From: Azadirachta indica
Lineage: Eukaryota; Streptophyta; Magnoliopsida; Sapindales; Meliaceae
Assembly: GCA_022749755.1 (NCBI GenBank)
Contig: CM040448.1
Coordinates: 8,182,481 to 8,246,480, forward strand
Length of the DNA: 64,000 nt
Direction: 5' to 3'
Part shown: one piece after another, positions 33,194-46,667 of the stretch
Position numbering within the stretch: position 1 is the stretch's first letter
How the letters are laid out: each line of letters begins with the position of its first letter
The notes under the pieces: model-generated
What the model was told of the DNA's origin: nothing
Database searches by the model: none
Seen by the model: only the letters and a program-made list of their open reading frames with translations
Position numbers and translations under genes: made by a program

Positions 33194-33494
33194 ATATAAT
33201 TCTGTGACAGACTAACCTGACCTGCTATATATATTATAAGTATAAATTTAAAATGCCACGAGATAGTTTATATATTGCAGAAAATGAGGTGGGCTGTGAG
33301 CTTTATGTCATTGATTTCCTGGGACACTGCGTACGAAGTGCTGCGTATATGTATGCATGCACTTTGAAATTGTGATATTAAATATGGCATGGCCTTTTCG
33401 CTATATAATCATGGCCACCACCTTGGGTTAACTTTAGGGTTTAGAATCTTCAGAATTTACAAATAATAGATCTTAAATTAATGTTTCTATATAT

Positions 33495-33735
33495 GTAAGG
33501 GGAAGTATATGTAATCTTAATTTTACATAACTTTTATATTATTTCTATAACATTTCAATTTAAGCACTTTTAATAATTGGAATTAAATCTAATACATATA
33601 ATTAATATATATTTAATACATTATAATTAATATATATATGAGATATAATTTTAATCATTAATAATGTATAAATTTAATGATTTATAAATAATGTAAAAAT
33701 TATGTAAATTATACTTATTAATCTTTCCCTTATAA
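33495..33735. mobile_element. MITE-like element, about 240 bp
   Basis: Left TAAGGGGAAGTATATGTAAT pairs imperfectly with the right end, read on the other strand as TATAAGGGAAAGATTAATAA. AT-rich, no coding. It shares AAGGG-type ends and the TTTAATAATT...ATTAATATA interior with 22874-23240. It lies about 300 bp upstream of the ERF gene start. Confidence 0.55.
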
Positions 33736-36264
33736 GTAGTATGCTAATCAATAATCATTTCAAGTTTGAAAATCTTTTAAAAAAATGATTTTTTAGTTAA
33801 TTTAACGTTTAGTTTTAGAATATATTTCTTTCCTATCATGAGACAAATTATAGTGACCTTAATTCTATTTTAATATTGAAAAATTGTTTAAAAAACAACG
33901 AGACAACCATTGTTCCGGTTCAAAAAGAGTGATTAATGTAATTATTAGGCCCTTAAAAAAATTAAGGGTTGGCAAATATTTGGCAATTTGCAACATGTTG
34001 TTTTGGTTTTAAATTAAAAAAAAAAAGTGTATCATATTTCGATGGACTCAAATTCAATTTGTTAATAATTTGTCAAGAATTAAAAAATCTAACTCAAAAT
34101 GATTATCAAACAATCAACTTAAGATATTTTAATTTTTTTTTTAGTATATTTGTAACATATTTACAATACAACCTATTGAAATGATAATCAATTTTATTGT
34201 CAATAAAATTGAATATTTTTTAAAACGTGATAAATATTATTAAATACTTTTAAAAGATAAAAAATATAAATTAATCAAATTAACTGTATAAAAAGTAATT
34301 CAATCATTAAAATTCTTAATTTAGATAGGATAAAGTTATTAATTATATCACATTCATCTTACTTATTTAATACTCATATCATATTAAATAAATTGAATTT
34401 GTGAATTTCGTGATAAATTTATGTTGAATTGTTAGGTCATGTCCCATGCTACCACTAATGATAAAATGCACATGCACTTCAAATTATTTTTACGGTTGTT
34501 AGCTTGTGTATAATATCAATAATAATGATAGCCGTGCGTATCGCATGGATGGGACCCATGACCATGATTTTCACATGGAAACAAATAAAGTTTCTTGCTA
34601 ATTAAATTATTTCCATCCTTTTTTGTTTTCTTTCTTCTTTCCCTTTATTGAAAAAAGAAAATGTTTCTTCTTTCTCATTTGAAACCAGCTTTTCAAGTTA
34701 CTTGTTGCTCCATCTTCTATAAGAAGAAGATAAAGTATACATCAAAGCTATGAAATGATGTCCAAAATATCAGTGACAAATTTTAAGTCTTTAAGCTTTT
34801 TCAAAGCCGCTTGCTATTTATTGACAAGGTTCTGTAGGCCCATGTTTCCATTTTCCTTTTTCCATAAATTGACTTAACACTTCATGATAAAGATTTCATG
34901 TTCTTGTTATTTTATTTGTTTGTTTGCTTCCATTTTATTCCTTTATTTAGCACATGGTTAATCATTTAATATTTTGTTGGATTCATACCTCCTCTTCTAG
35001 ACCTTATACTGATTTGCAAATCTAGAGCTGCATTAAATGGTAAAACAGTTGAAAAAATTAAAGAAAAAGAATGAAATTGAAAGAACTTCATAACAATTTT
35101 TTTAATATTTTTTTGAAACATTTGAAACAAGAATCTCACATATAAAATATCAAATCTTTGATTCTTTTCTTATCATCAAATTCAATAAAAAATATAACCG
35201 TCAAACATATCCGAAATCACTGAATTTACGTTCAAAAAATGAATATATAACAAATTACTTAACTTTAAAAATATAAATAATATGAATTAAATATTTCATA
35301 AATGACACATTTATCTTTGATATAAACTTTCAACGTAAAAAATACAAAGAGTATTTTTTAACTTTAAGTTTCAATTATTGACTTGCATGGATCAATAAAT
35401 AAAATTATAATTTTTTTTTTTAGTTTCAATTTAAGTCAAACAAACAAAAATTAATTTGGACTGACTCCCGTTATCATGACGTTCTAAAACAATCCTTTAA
35501 ATTAAATTTGTGCATAAGTTTATTGTTTCAATCAAACATCTCATTTTTCTTTTTCAAGTACTGATATTTTTTAATATTTAAAAGAGATTAATTTTATTTA
35601 ATTATGTATTTTTTTGGGAGCGTATATTCATCAACACAATAGTGATGAAAAGTGGGCAGAAACGGCAAATATTAGTGGGATTTGAGGGCACAACAAATAG
35701 GTTGAGGGCAATCATAAGCTTAATTGAAATCAAAGCTCAGAATGCGTCGAGGGGCCAACTAAAAATTAAAAGCTCAAAAGTTGCTTTCAAAAGTCAAAAT
35801 AACCCTAAACCCATAACCCGGGTTGGTTGGTAGGCTTACTTCAATTCCTAATAGAATTCCATTATATTATAGTGGGGGCATAAATAGACTTATTATTATA
35901 ACGTTGTTAAAAAGGTTTTCTGTTGCCTATTGGTCATTGAATAAAAAAATGATTCTAATAACAAGAAGGCACAATCACACAACACGTTGTTTCAATTTAA
36001 TTGACTCCCACTAGCGGGGTACAAATCAAATTGTAATTATTGGTACGAAATGTTGTGATAAAGTAAAGAATAACATAATCATACTCTGACTTTGATCTAG
36101 TGTCTAACCAAAAGAAATTTGTCGTTTAGTTGAGGGAAAAGTACGTTCGAGTCGCTAAAATTTAGTTTAATAGATAAATTAGTTCTAATAATTTTAAAAA
36201 ATATTAATAAAAAACCTAATTTATTTTAAAATAACAATTATATATAATTATTTGACTAAAAATA
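33736..36264. other. AT-rich intergenic DNA
   Basis: No gene is recognised. 35640-36030 is less AT-rich and open in two overlapping frames, but neither translation resembles a family I know. Confidence 0.45.
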
Positions 36265-36623
36265 TTGTATTGAACGTACTTATTATTCAAAGAACAAGAT
36301 CAAAGTATCTACTCAACAGATTTGATAAGTTAGTTAAACCTATCCAAACCCAAAATGAGAAACAAATTAAGAATATTAATTTTTAGTTATAAATCAAATT
36401 ATAAAAAAAATACTTTAAAAATATCTTTATTACCAAGGTGAGATCAAATCAGTTCTCTAATTTTTTTGGCATATTTGTATTTTGCTGTTGATCTATTGTT
36501 GCAATGAGAAGTTAGTTGAGGCTAAATCAGTTAATATACTCTTTTGCATTCTTCATCCTCCTTTATCTATCTTTTAATACTTATAACCCTTTTACTTAAG
36601 GTGTATTCATTGAAAAATGTGAT

Positions 36624-36950
36624 CTAAATTTTCTCAACCACATTGGAATGAAAGTTGAGATAATCTTGAAAATATAAGGCATGCCAATAATAACTCTTAT
36701 ATAAAGCATCTATCTCAGGCACCCTTTCATTCTTAGAAAGTGGAACTCCCACGAACAATCTTAAAACTTCAAATTTGTTGATAAAATTACGTAATTCTTT
36801 AATAGCCAATTCCAATAATCTCTTAAAAAATGTTATAATACAATTTCTTAGAAAAATTTTATTTTCATGATCTTTAAACATAGAAAAGCTTATGTATTTG
36901 TCATCGACATCAATAGCTATAAAATTTTCTTTGGGAACCCTTCATAACTT
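36624..36950 (-). pseudogene. Unrecognised repeated reading frame, copy 1
   Basis: From about 36950 the minus strand reads VPKENFIAIDVDDKYISFS, then MFKDHENKIFLRNCIITFFK, RLLELAIKELRNFINKFEVL and DALYKSYYWHALYFQDYLNF, with a stop at 36624. A further matching piece (NEYTLSKRVIS) lies past the stop. The frame is kept between two diverged DNA copies over parts of its length, which suggests it once encoded a protein. No known domain is recognised. It could be part of a transposon protein or of a captured host gene. Confidence 0.4.
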
Positions 36951-37722
36951 TACATTTTTGATAATTCATAAATTTTTTAATTATTCCCTATAAAATTTGG
37001 TTAAACAAAATAAATATAGGTTAATAATATTCTAATACAGTAGCCAAGACATATAAACATTACACTATTACTTATTACTTGTATAATTTCTCTTTTGGTG
37101 GATCCCCTCTTGAAAGTGATGAGTTTCATTCAAATGATAAACTTAACTAGTCTTGTAAGGGCGATGAATTCCACGTGGATGGCGAGCACACCATTGACAT
37201 AAGAACTGTGCAAATTTGAATGTAACATATAAAATAGGCATATTGTTGAATGTAACATTATTGAATGTTGACATGAGAAGTATGTACATTTAAAATTTGT
37301 ATATCATTAAATATAATTTAAGTCTAATCACTAAATTATTAAAATTTGTACATTGTTCATATGAGAAATGTATACATCTGAAGGTAACATCAAAGTTGTA
37401 TATGTTGTTGAATATAATACTATTGAATATACCTTAAAATACTTTTAAAAATGTATGTAGTATGTATTTTTATGTATTTCTTTTATATATATAGTATTGG
37501 ACGTACTTAATATTTGAAAAATAATATCAAAGTGTCCACTCGACAGATTTGATAAATTGGTCAATATCTATCCAAACCTAAAATGATAAACAAATTAAGA
37601 ATAAAATACTTTAAATATATATTTATTACCAAAGTGTGGCAAAATTAGTTCTCAAATTTTTTTTGCATATATTTATTTTGCTATTAATATGTTGTTGCAA
37701 TGTGAAGTTAGTTGAGACGAAA

Positions 37723-38075
37723 TCAATTAACATGCTCCTTTAAATTTTTCATTCTCTTATGTCTACCCTTTAACATACTTATAACCCTTTTACTTGAGTT
37801 ATATTCATTGACTAATGTAATATAAGTTTTCTCAATCACATTGGAATAAGAGTTGAGATAACCTAGAAAATATAAAACATACCAATAATTATTGCTATAT
37901 AAAGCATCTCCCTCGGGCACCCTTCCACCCTTAGAAAATAAACTCCTATCACCACTGATAAAACTTCAAATCTATTGATCAAATTAGGTAATTTTTTGAT
38001 AGCTAACTCCAACAATCTCTTAAAAAAATATACTATAATATATTTCTTGGAACAATTTTATTTTCATGGTCTTTG
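37723..38075 (-). pseudogene. Unrecognised repeated reading frame, copy 2
   Basis: This is a diverged copy of the frame at 36624-36950. MFKDHENKIVPRN is readable near 38070, followed by stops. A clean stretch 37920-37723 then reads MPEGDALYSNNYWYVLYFLG and YLNSYSNVIEKTYITLVNEY, ending in basic SSKRVISMLKGRHKRMKNLK. The basic tail extends further than in copy 1. Function unknown. Confidence 0.4.
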
Positions 38076-38479
38076 AACATAAAAAAACCCATGTATTTGA
38101 AATGTATATATTGTTATATATAACATTAGAAATGTATATATTATTATATATAACATTATTGAATATAACTTAAAATATTTTTTAAAAATGTATCTAGCAT
38201 GTATGTGTATGTATTTCTTGTATATATATTGTATTGAACATACTTATTATTCAAAAAATCATGTCAAAGTGTCCACTCGAGAGATTTGATAAGTTTGTCA
38301 ATACCTATCCAAACCCAAAATGAGAAATAAATAAATAATATTAATTTTTAGTTATAAATCAAATTATAAAAAAATAAAATACCTCAAATATATATTTATT
38401 ACCAAGGTGGGTTGAAATTAGTCTTCAAATTTTTTTTTTTTTTTTTTTGCATTTTTTTTGGTTTTGCTCTTGATCTATT

Positions 38480-39339
38480 CTTGCAACATGAAGGTGATTA
38501 AAATATTTTAAAATTAAAATACTAAAAAAATAAATTAAATAATTTAAAACTCTATTATTATGAATATTAAAAGATAATATCCAAAAGGGGACTTGTATAT
38601 TATGCATGCCATTTTTCGTAAAAAATTGCCATAAATTAATAATTTATCTAAATTAATGTTGTTAATAAAATATATAAATAATATAAACATCAAAATAAAA
38701 TGTTATTAATTAAAATTGATTAATAGAAGATAATTATTAAAAGCATACTTGTATTAGTAATATTAGAAATTAACTAAAATTAATTAACAAATAAGAATGT
38801 TAATTTGTATAACAAATTAAAAGAAAAGAAAGGAAATTAAGAAAATGATCAGATTAGGGCATATATACACAATGCATGCCAAAAGTCAGTTTTTAATTAT
38901 ATTGCAACACCACCATTAATTACATACATGACTTAGGCCGTACGACAAATTCATGTTTTAAACAATAAGAAAATGATTAAACGATTTTGCATTATATAGG
39001 CTAAAGGCACATAAATAAATAATATAAAATTTTAAAAAAATTAGAACAAATCTTGCTTTGATTTATGTTAAGGCGAAAACTTGACATAATTGTAACTATA
39101 TAGTATTGGCTCTTCTTTCTCTTTATAATATAATTTGAATAGAAACTCATTAGTACCAGATAATTGAAAAAAATTATTAATTACGTATCTATTTTAACCT
39201 AGACCAGTCATAAATCTAAAAGAAAATTTAAAAAGAAAATATTGTTGATAGGTTCAATATTAAAAAAGTTAATAGTTAAGTTAAACTTAATGTTAAAAGA
39301 GAAAACAAATTTATTAGATTTTGTGTAGAGTTTAGTGTA
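38480..39339. other. AT-rich intergenic DNA
   Basis: No gene or repeat is recognised. Confidence 0.5.
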
Positions 39340-40059
39340 AAGTTATTATATGTTGATATAAAAAGTTTTCACATATGAAATATGTATATTGTTGAATGTA
39401 ACTTAAATATAATTACTAAATTATTTAGATATGTACATCGCTAACATAAAAGTGTGCACATTTAAAATATGTACACTATTAAACTGAATTTAAGTTTAAT
39501 AATTAAATTATTGAAAAATACACATTGTTGGATATAACTTAAATTTGTTACTAAATTATTGAAATGTTCACATCTTTGACATGAGAAATGTGAATATTTG
39601 TAATATTAAATATAATATTATTGAATATTAATATAAGAAGTGTGCACATATAAAATATTCAAATCGTTGAATGCAATTTATATTTGATTACTAAAATATT
39701 TACATCATTAACATAAAAAGTATGCACATTTGAATGTAACATTTAAAATGTGCACATTATTAACTGCAATATTATTGCATGTTGACATGAAAAATGTGTA
39801 CATTTAAAATATTGACATCGTTAAATGTAATTTAAATCTGACCAATAAATTATTAGAATGTACACATTTTTTATATGAGAAGTGTACACATCTAAATATA
39901 ATATCCGAAATATACATATATTTGAATGTAACATTATTGAATATAATTTAAGTTAGATTACTAAATTTTAGTAATTCCAAACACTAACTTTTTATTGATA
40001 TCATTGACATGAGAAGTTTACACATTTGAAATGTTGAATATTTTTCTTATTCCATGCTA

Positions 40060-43000
40060 CTTGATGAAATTGTTATAAACAATGATAACATTGTTAGAGT
40101 TCATATTTTTGTATTTCCCTTTATATCTATTTTATAAAGTATATTGCCATTCATTTTGCATATTTAGCCAACTTTGTAATGTTAAATTTTGATTGTGTAT
40201 TTTGGTTGAATTTTGACCACCATATTATTATTGCTAGTTGTACAAAAAGGTCAGCTTTATTACATACATCAATTGTTCCTTTTCCACTAAATAAAATGAC
40301 TTAATTGTTGATAAAAAAAATGCTATTATAAATTTGATTTCAACTCTGAAAAGAAGATAATTTATCACTTAGCATTTATGTTTTATTGGAATAGATGGAG
40401 TTATGGGTTAGTATATTAAATTTTTGTTGTCTATTGTTGAATGCAGGAGGCTATAGAGAAAATTAATTTAATACTTAAATATTTAATCACTAGACTTAGG
40501 ATTTATAACGTATCAAGCTCTAAAATTTATTTAGCAACTAAATAAAATATGTTCACTATCTCTTGCTTAGGTTAGATTCTAGTGATGGTAGGATATTCAA
40601 ATTAAATTTGTGTTTGGATTTTAATCTGATTAAAAAATTTAAAATTCAAAATTTAATTTATTAGGTGTTGGTCTAGTGGACTCAATTTCACTGTAAGAGT
40701 AGTTATGTTACAAGATCACTAATTTACTTATAAAATACCATTATTTTTGTTCAAAGTAGCCAAAATTTCACCTCACCATTGATAGGTTTAATAAATATAA
40801 GAACTTTAATAAATATTTATTGGATTAACGTGGGATGCTTGTAAATTAGTGTTTGTTTCTAATAGATCTTGTACTAGTGTTGCATAGGTTTTTAAGGATC
40901 GTGGTGATTTGGTTGTTCCTCATGAAAAGGAGAAAGTGTACGTTTATAGTAGAGTAAGTCTCAAACATCATAGTTAAAATATTTTATTGTTCATTATTTC
41001 TCATATTCAAAATATTTAGTGATTCTTCTGTCCTTAAATATTTTTTAGGGCAAGTTTGGTATTTTAGTTCCTTATTTTTATTCCATTGAATAAAGTTTTA
41101 ATTTGTCATTAGCCAAAAAAGAAGTTTTCATACCATTATTGGCCAAGAAAGAAAGGTGAAGATTGAAATGTTAATTAAATCTAATACATTTTAATATGTT
41201 TATTAAAATTTGCTACTTTTTTTTTATTAATTCTTATAAGATAACCGATTGAAATAAAAGTGGTTCTGAAAATGAGCACTTACAAGAGGATGCTTCTATT
41301 TTTCTTATCATAATTTTCTCAATTATTATTTTTTAAACTCATATGCTTATATTAACTTCTTTATATGTGATAGGTTTTGTTAATATTAACAAAAATGATT
41401 GGAGACTTAAAAGGAAAACAAGTTAATAAGTTGCATAAAAAAAACATGTTATAAAAGGGTTAGTTAATTTGGGATTATATATATTATGTGAATTCTACGG
41501 TACAAATTTTATTTTCCTTCAACAATTTTAGAATGGAAATCTAGAATTTGAATGAAGATGATAGGTTACTTGATATTACTCTTAAGCGAATATTATCTGA
41601 TATGGAAAAGGTAAATGTCAAATAAAGAGCAAAACCTTTAAACCTTTTAAGCTTGTTTTGTAATAACTTTAAATATTTTGTTGAAGGTTGACAGGATTTG
41701 CATAAATTAGTTTTGTTCTTCCTCAAAACCTAAATAATAAGTTAATGAAAAATTTAAAGGAATATGAGAGAGCCAACTCTATGCTAACAAAGTCAAAAAT
41801 TTTTAATAAAAATAAAAACTTTTGTAGGCCTCTCACTTCTTGTAAGTATATCCTTAAGTGAGTCAAATTAGGATAAAGACCATAACTTGGTTTATGTGAC
41901 TAGGTAATTGGACGAATACTTTAAGACAAAGGATATTGACAATGACGAAGGCCCATGTGAGTTATAAGGAACAAAAGTTTCAAAAAACCAGGCTAAACAT
42001 GCTTCAAAAATTTTGAAAGATAGAGGTAAAAGTACAAACTAAGTTAATTGCCACATAGATAGAACTCATATTAATCTTAAACACTTCCAATGTTCTATTA
42101 AATTATTAAAATGTGTACATCGTTAACATGAGAAATGTGTGAAGAAATTTTGAACATAAAGAAAGTAATATTTTCATTGATATATTCAAAAAATACTACG
42201 ACCCTTTATTTATAGAGGAAAATCAAACATAGATTTTACAACAATTTTAAATTATATAAATGCAGAATTTCTTATTCAATAAATTATTTGACTGGTTTAT
42301 GACATAATATCATTTGGGTTTAATTCAAATTCTTGCCATGTAAATCAATTTAAGAATAATTGTCTTGAGTTTTTGTAGGATTTTTTTAGCATCTTCAATT
42401 AATTTTCATCAGTTCGCAAATCTCAAATGTTCAATATATTATTTTCGATGTTGAGATAGGGTGTTTATATTTAAAATATGCACATCGTTTGATGTAAATT
42501 TAAGTTTAAGCACTAAATTATTCAAATGTGCACAACATTAAATTTAACTTAAGTCTAATTACTAAATTATTGAAATGTGCTAAAATATTAATTATTGTAG
42601 TTTGGTTAGCCAATATCTAAAATCAAAGCATAATTAAAATTTATGTTTGTACTTATCCCTTTTATAAGGAAGAGATAATTTGACATTTTGTATTATTTAT
42701 GTTTTAACATTTTGGTGTTTAATTTGATGTATAAAAATGGTATTTATTGCAAATAGGTGGGCCTTTTTCACTGTCCATTTTCACGATGTGTTTCCACTTT
42801 GCCACATATTTGATGAAGATGTATTATTGCTCAAGGGTCCAATTATTAGATTGTCCGTCAAATAGACACACTCCAATAGTTTGACTAAGCTCCAGTGATG
42901 GTAATTTCTTCTATTTAAATTTAATTAAGGTAATTCATAATTTTTAGTTTTTCATTTTAGTTTGATCATTACCATTGGGACAACAGTTATACTCCTTTTC

Positions 43001-43419
43001 ATTAGAGAAAGATATTTTCAATATTATTAAGATGTCAATACAATGAAAAAGAGAGGAAGCATGTTGGGTCTTAAATTTATTTTTATCTTTAATAATTATT
43101 TAAATATAATTTCATTACAATTAGTGTCTTTATAATTGATTGAAAGAACAATAATTATGTTTTAATATTATAATTTTTAAATTCTAGTAAATTAAATTTG
43201 ATTAGAAATATAATTATTTTCTTTTAAATAATTTTAAAATGTTTCAAAAAATATATTTAATTTTTACACATAATTGTTATTATTTAATATTAAATCAATA
43301 ATTTAAATTAGATATAGATAATTAAATCTGATTTATTTTAAAGTATAAAATTATTAATATATAATATAGAATTATCAAAAATAAATATTATATTGATAAA
43401 AATCTCAAGTATCACAAAA
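40060..43419. other. AT-rich DNA with possible gene fragments
   Basis: No gene can be assigned. The patch near 40880-40960 (DRGDLVVPHEKEKVYVY) and the patch near 41900-42050 look exon-like but are too short to name. The TGTACAT blocks described separately lie near 42100 and 42500. Confidence 0.4.
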
Positions 43420-44370
43420 ATATATTTAAAATATTAAATTTATTAACTTCATTATATATTTAAAGTATTTAGCAGAAGTTAACTCTACAATTATCAATTT
43501 TAATTTATTATTAAAAAGATATCATCAATGTTTAATTTTTTATAAGTGAAATCACCATTTCACATATTATCAAAATAATATATAAATCATAAATATTTAT
43601 TTTTTGATAAGCTAATTGTTAAAAAGAAATAATTGACAACAATCGTCAATTTGATTACAACAAATTAGTTCATTAATTATAACTTGATTATTTTTTTGAC
43701 ACCAACTTACTATTTTATTTTATCAAAACTTATTGTCTTAATTATTAAAAAGTATTTAATTTTGTCAGTGTTTTATTATTTTAGAAAATTTCTTTATTAA
43801 GAAAATGAACTGAAAAAATTATAAAAATTGATTAAATTGAAAATTTGAAAATAATTATGAAGGACTTGGTTGACTAAATTAAACAATTATAAAATTTGCA
43901 TTATTTTTATGGTCGAGAACCCAACCTAACTTTAATAATTAGATTTGGAATAACAAATTTTGATAAGTGTAACAGTAAATTAAGATCTAGTTTCTAAAAA
44001 ATTAATAAAGTTAGAGAAAATATATTAAATATATCTTAAAGTTTTTTCATTTTTTGATAATTTATTTATGATTAATAAATAATAATTGATGATTATTAAA
44101 TTGATGATTGTTATCAATTATTTTGTAAAAAAATTAATTATTTATTTTTATTATATTATTTTGATAATATGTGAACTAGTGACTTATATATAAAAGATTA
44201 ATTATCATTATTGAAAAGATATAATAAATTTTATTTATATTATGAGATTTGATAAAAAATTGAAAATTGAAGATACTTTTCTAAAATTAAATTTTAAAAA
44301 TTATAATTGTAAAAACTAATTTTTATTAAATACTTTAAATATGTATTCAAATTAATAAATTTAATTTTTT
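43420..44370. mobile_element. Long inverted-repeat element, about 950 bp
   Basis: The left arm (about 43420-43690) and right arm (about 44050-44370) are complementary over about 270 bp with mismatches. Shared blocks, right arm read on the other strand, include AAATTTATTAA, TATTTAAAGTATTTA, TACAATTAT, TTCACATATTATCAAAATAA and TGA(C/T)AACAATC(G/A)TCAATTT. There is no coding. Long arms with a short non-coding centre suit a Mutator-like non-autonomous element, but no target duplication was identified. Confidence 0.55.
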
Positions 44371-44675
44371 TAAAAATTTTTATATTAAAAGTTTAATAAA
44401 GACTACTGTAAAATTAAATTATTATATAAATTTTAAATTCTAAATCTAAAAATGACATAAGCCACCTTTACCACTCTATCTTTTCCTGACAATCACTTTT
44501 CGTCTATTATAAGTAATAATATTTTTGCAAATGTAAATTACTTGGACGATTATTAAATTTGTGATATTTGGTATATTTTTTATTTTAAAGAATTTTATAT
44601 TATTTAAAGTAATTTTATAATTTAAAATAATTTATGCCTCTAAAAATTAATCAAGACTTTCCCATATTAATTAAA

Positions 44676-44810
44676 TGCCATTATGTAGCATACGTGAGGA
44701 GAGGAAGTGAGGAAAATGGTATAAAATTGATGATTTCAAGGTAAGAAAAGTTCACTTGGAAGAGGTGCTGGACAGTCAAGCATATGTACATATTATTTTA
44801 TATGTGAGTG
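44676..44810 (+). pseudogene. Ubiquitin-specific protease C-terminal exon fragment
   Basis: HYVAYVRRGSEENG is followed, after a one-base frame change, by YKIDDFKVRKVHLEEVLDSQ and AYVHIILY. This is the end of a UBP/USP catalytic domain: the His box (normally GHYVAYVR), the W-Y..DD..V segment and the final QAY.L.Y strand. The catalytic His is kept, but the Cys box and the rest of the protein are absent. It is an orphan exon, dead. Confidence 0.72.
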
Positions 44811-44819
44811 AAAATTTTC

Positions 44820-46667
44820 CTTTAGATTTGTGTATGCTCGACTTCTTCGTTTGACATTACTTAAAAGATATCAGTTGCTGAATATTTGTTTTTAGGATGA
44901 TGGAGTAAGATTGAGATATAGGGATGGCATATGGAGGTCAAGCATTCATAAACTAGTGTTTTTAAATCGTTTTAGTTATTCCATTTCAAATCAGTTAGTC
45001 CACCAAAAAATGCTCAGGTGATGCATTTTAAAAGAAACATGCAATGAAGTTCATAATATCTTCTAAATACGAGCTTGGATAAATGTTTAAAAATGCAATC
45101 AAACAATTTGAAATGGAAATGGAGTATTTAAAACTTTTGAATTCTACATCCAAGCATTTTGCTGGTGGAGAGATCAAACACTCACGAACTATGTTCCTTA
45201 AAGACATATAATTAAGCATAGGATCCCCTACTTAGCTTTGACCTAACAAAAAAGAAACAAACCGAACCAGGTAGTTATAATTCTTCGAGAAATATAAAAA
45301 AAAAAAAAATAGACTTTATTGCAATAGTACTCTTAGGTTAGGCTATGTTTGGTACTAATGTGCTCGTACCTAAACTTTGAAAGCATAATATTTAAAATAT
45401 TTAGTAAATACCAGTTTTAGGTCCCTCAATCCCATAACTTACAACATTAATAACATGCTAAGTAAAACATCATAATTTATCAATAAATAAAAATCAAAAG
45501 AAACGGGCTCAACATGAGTAGTTCTCCTAAGAATGCTTAATTTGATGGCTATATTCATGCTAAGTGCAAAGAGAAAAGCAAGATCTAGCACTCGTGTGTT
45601 CATAATTTTAAGACAGTAATACAAATTTGAAAATAATAACACATATCAAACTTACATTTAAGATATTCATGTAAAGGATGACTTAATAAATTATAAGATC
45701 TAAACATTATAAATAGATGTAAATGCAAACGTGTATCTAATATATTCTTAAGACGTTATGGTTTAGTATGCACTGAGCAAGTAAGTTTGTTCAAATGTTG
45801 CATTTGTTATGCGTTTAATAGCATTAAAAAATTCAAATACTAATCCTATATATACAAGATAATAATTTGATTAGTAATTAACATAAAACAACACAACATA
45901 TTTGAGCCCATTTGTCAAATTTTGACACTTAAGCTGAACAAACGATTTACAGGAAATGAACAAAATTAACATGTTTTTCACAATTGTTCCTAAATAATAA
46001 TATAATTAATCAAAGTTATTAAATATTAAAAAATCCACGACGATATATACGTTAAAACCATAAGTTAGACATTAACAATATACAACGTAACAATAAAAAT
46101 GAAAGTTATTACATAAAAAGTCCAACCAATGGAATCTAAATTGTGCTATGGTTGTCCATCGAACTCTTATTATTGTAATTTTTAAATATATACTTCATAA
46201 ACATTACCAGCATATACACTTATTCATTAAAAGGTTTGTGCCTCTTTTTGAGTTGATACTATATGACTTTTAGAAATAATTATGTGTAATTTGCATGATG
46301 TTAAGGATTTCGTTCTGATTGTGCACACTATTTAATTTTGTTATTTATAGGTGACACTACTTAACGTGAGCTAATATGAAAGGTATTTTATAAACAAAAG
46401 TTCTGATATTTGGAGACATGACTAGTGAATGTGAGTTTCAACACTTTGAAATGAGTAAATCTAAAACGTTTTTTCAATAATAATTTTTGTAGATCATGTC
46501 TCAATTATTCTGATTTATATTACGATATACTTTGCAAATAATCTTATTATATTAAATTTATTTATTGTCTAAATAAATATTGTATTTCATTTGTTTATTA
46601 AAACAAAAAAGAGAAAGTTTGCAAATATTTTATTTGCTTTGATATTTTAAATATTAAGCTTGTGTGG
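44820..46667. other. AT-rich intergenic DNA
   Basis: No gene is recognised between the protease fragment and the duplicated kinesin end. Confidence 0.5.

Larger units (their letters stand above)
36265..38470. repeat. Three direct copies of a ~0.6-kb unit
   Basis: Copies start near 36265, 37490 and 38228. Each starts with a TATTG(A/G)ACGTACTTATTATT-like block, then GATTTGATAA, CTATCCAAACC, AAAATGAGAAA and TTTATTACCAAGG. The first two (about 645 and 605 bp) go on to a shared minus-strand coding-like part; the third breaks off in a poly-T run at about 38430. TGTACAT-rich DNA separates them. Confidence 0.8.
37190..42600. repeat. Scattered TGTACAT/TGTGCAC-rich repeat family
   Basis: Blocks at about 37190-37480, 38095-38220, 39340-40050, 42100-42140 and 42460-42600 are made of the same words: GACATGAGAAGTGTGCACAT, TTTAAAATGTGTACATCGTT, GAATGTAACATTATTGAATG and TTTAAGTCTAATTACTAAAT. 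Spacing is irregular. Other AT-rich DNA lies between the blocks. Class unknown. Confidence 0.6.

Noticed and set aside
35642..36014. Two overlapping open frames (+) in less AT-rich DNA
   Set aside because: No motif, no conserved copy in the window and no promoter-like context; kept only as an intergenic note.
37190..40050. Possible CRISPR-like array, because short words recur
   Set aside because: Spacing is irregular, repeats are diverged, and the surroundings are plant nuclear DNA.
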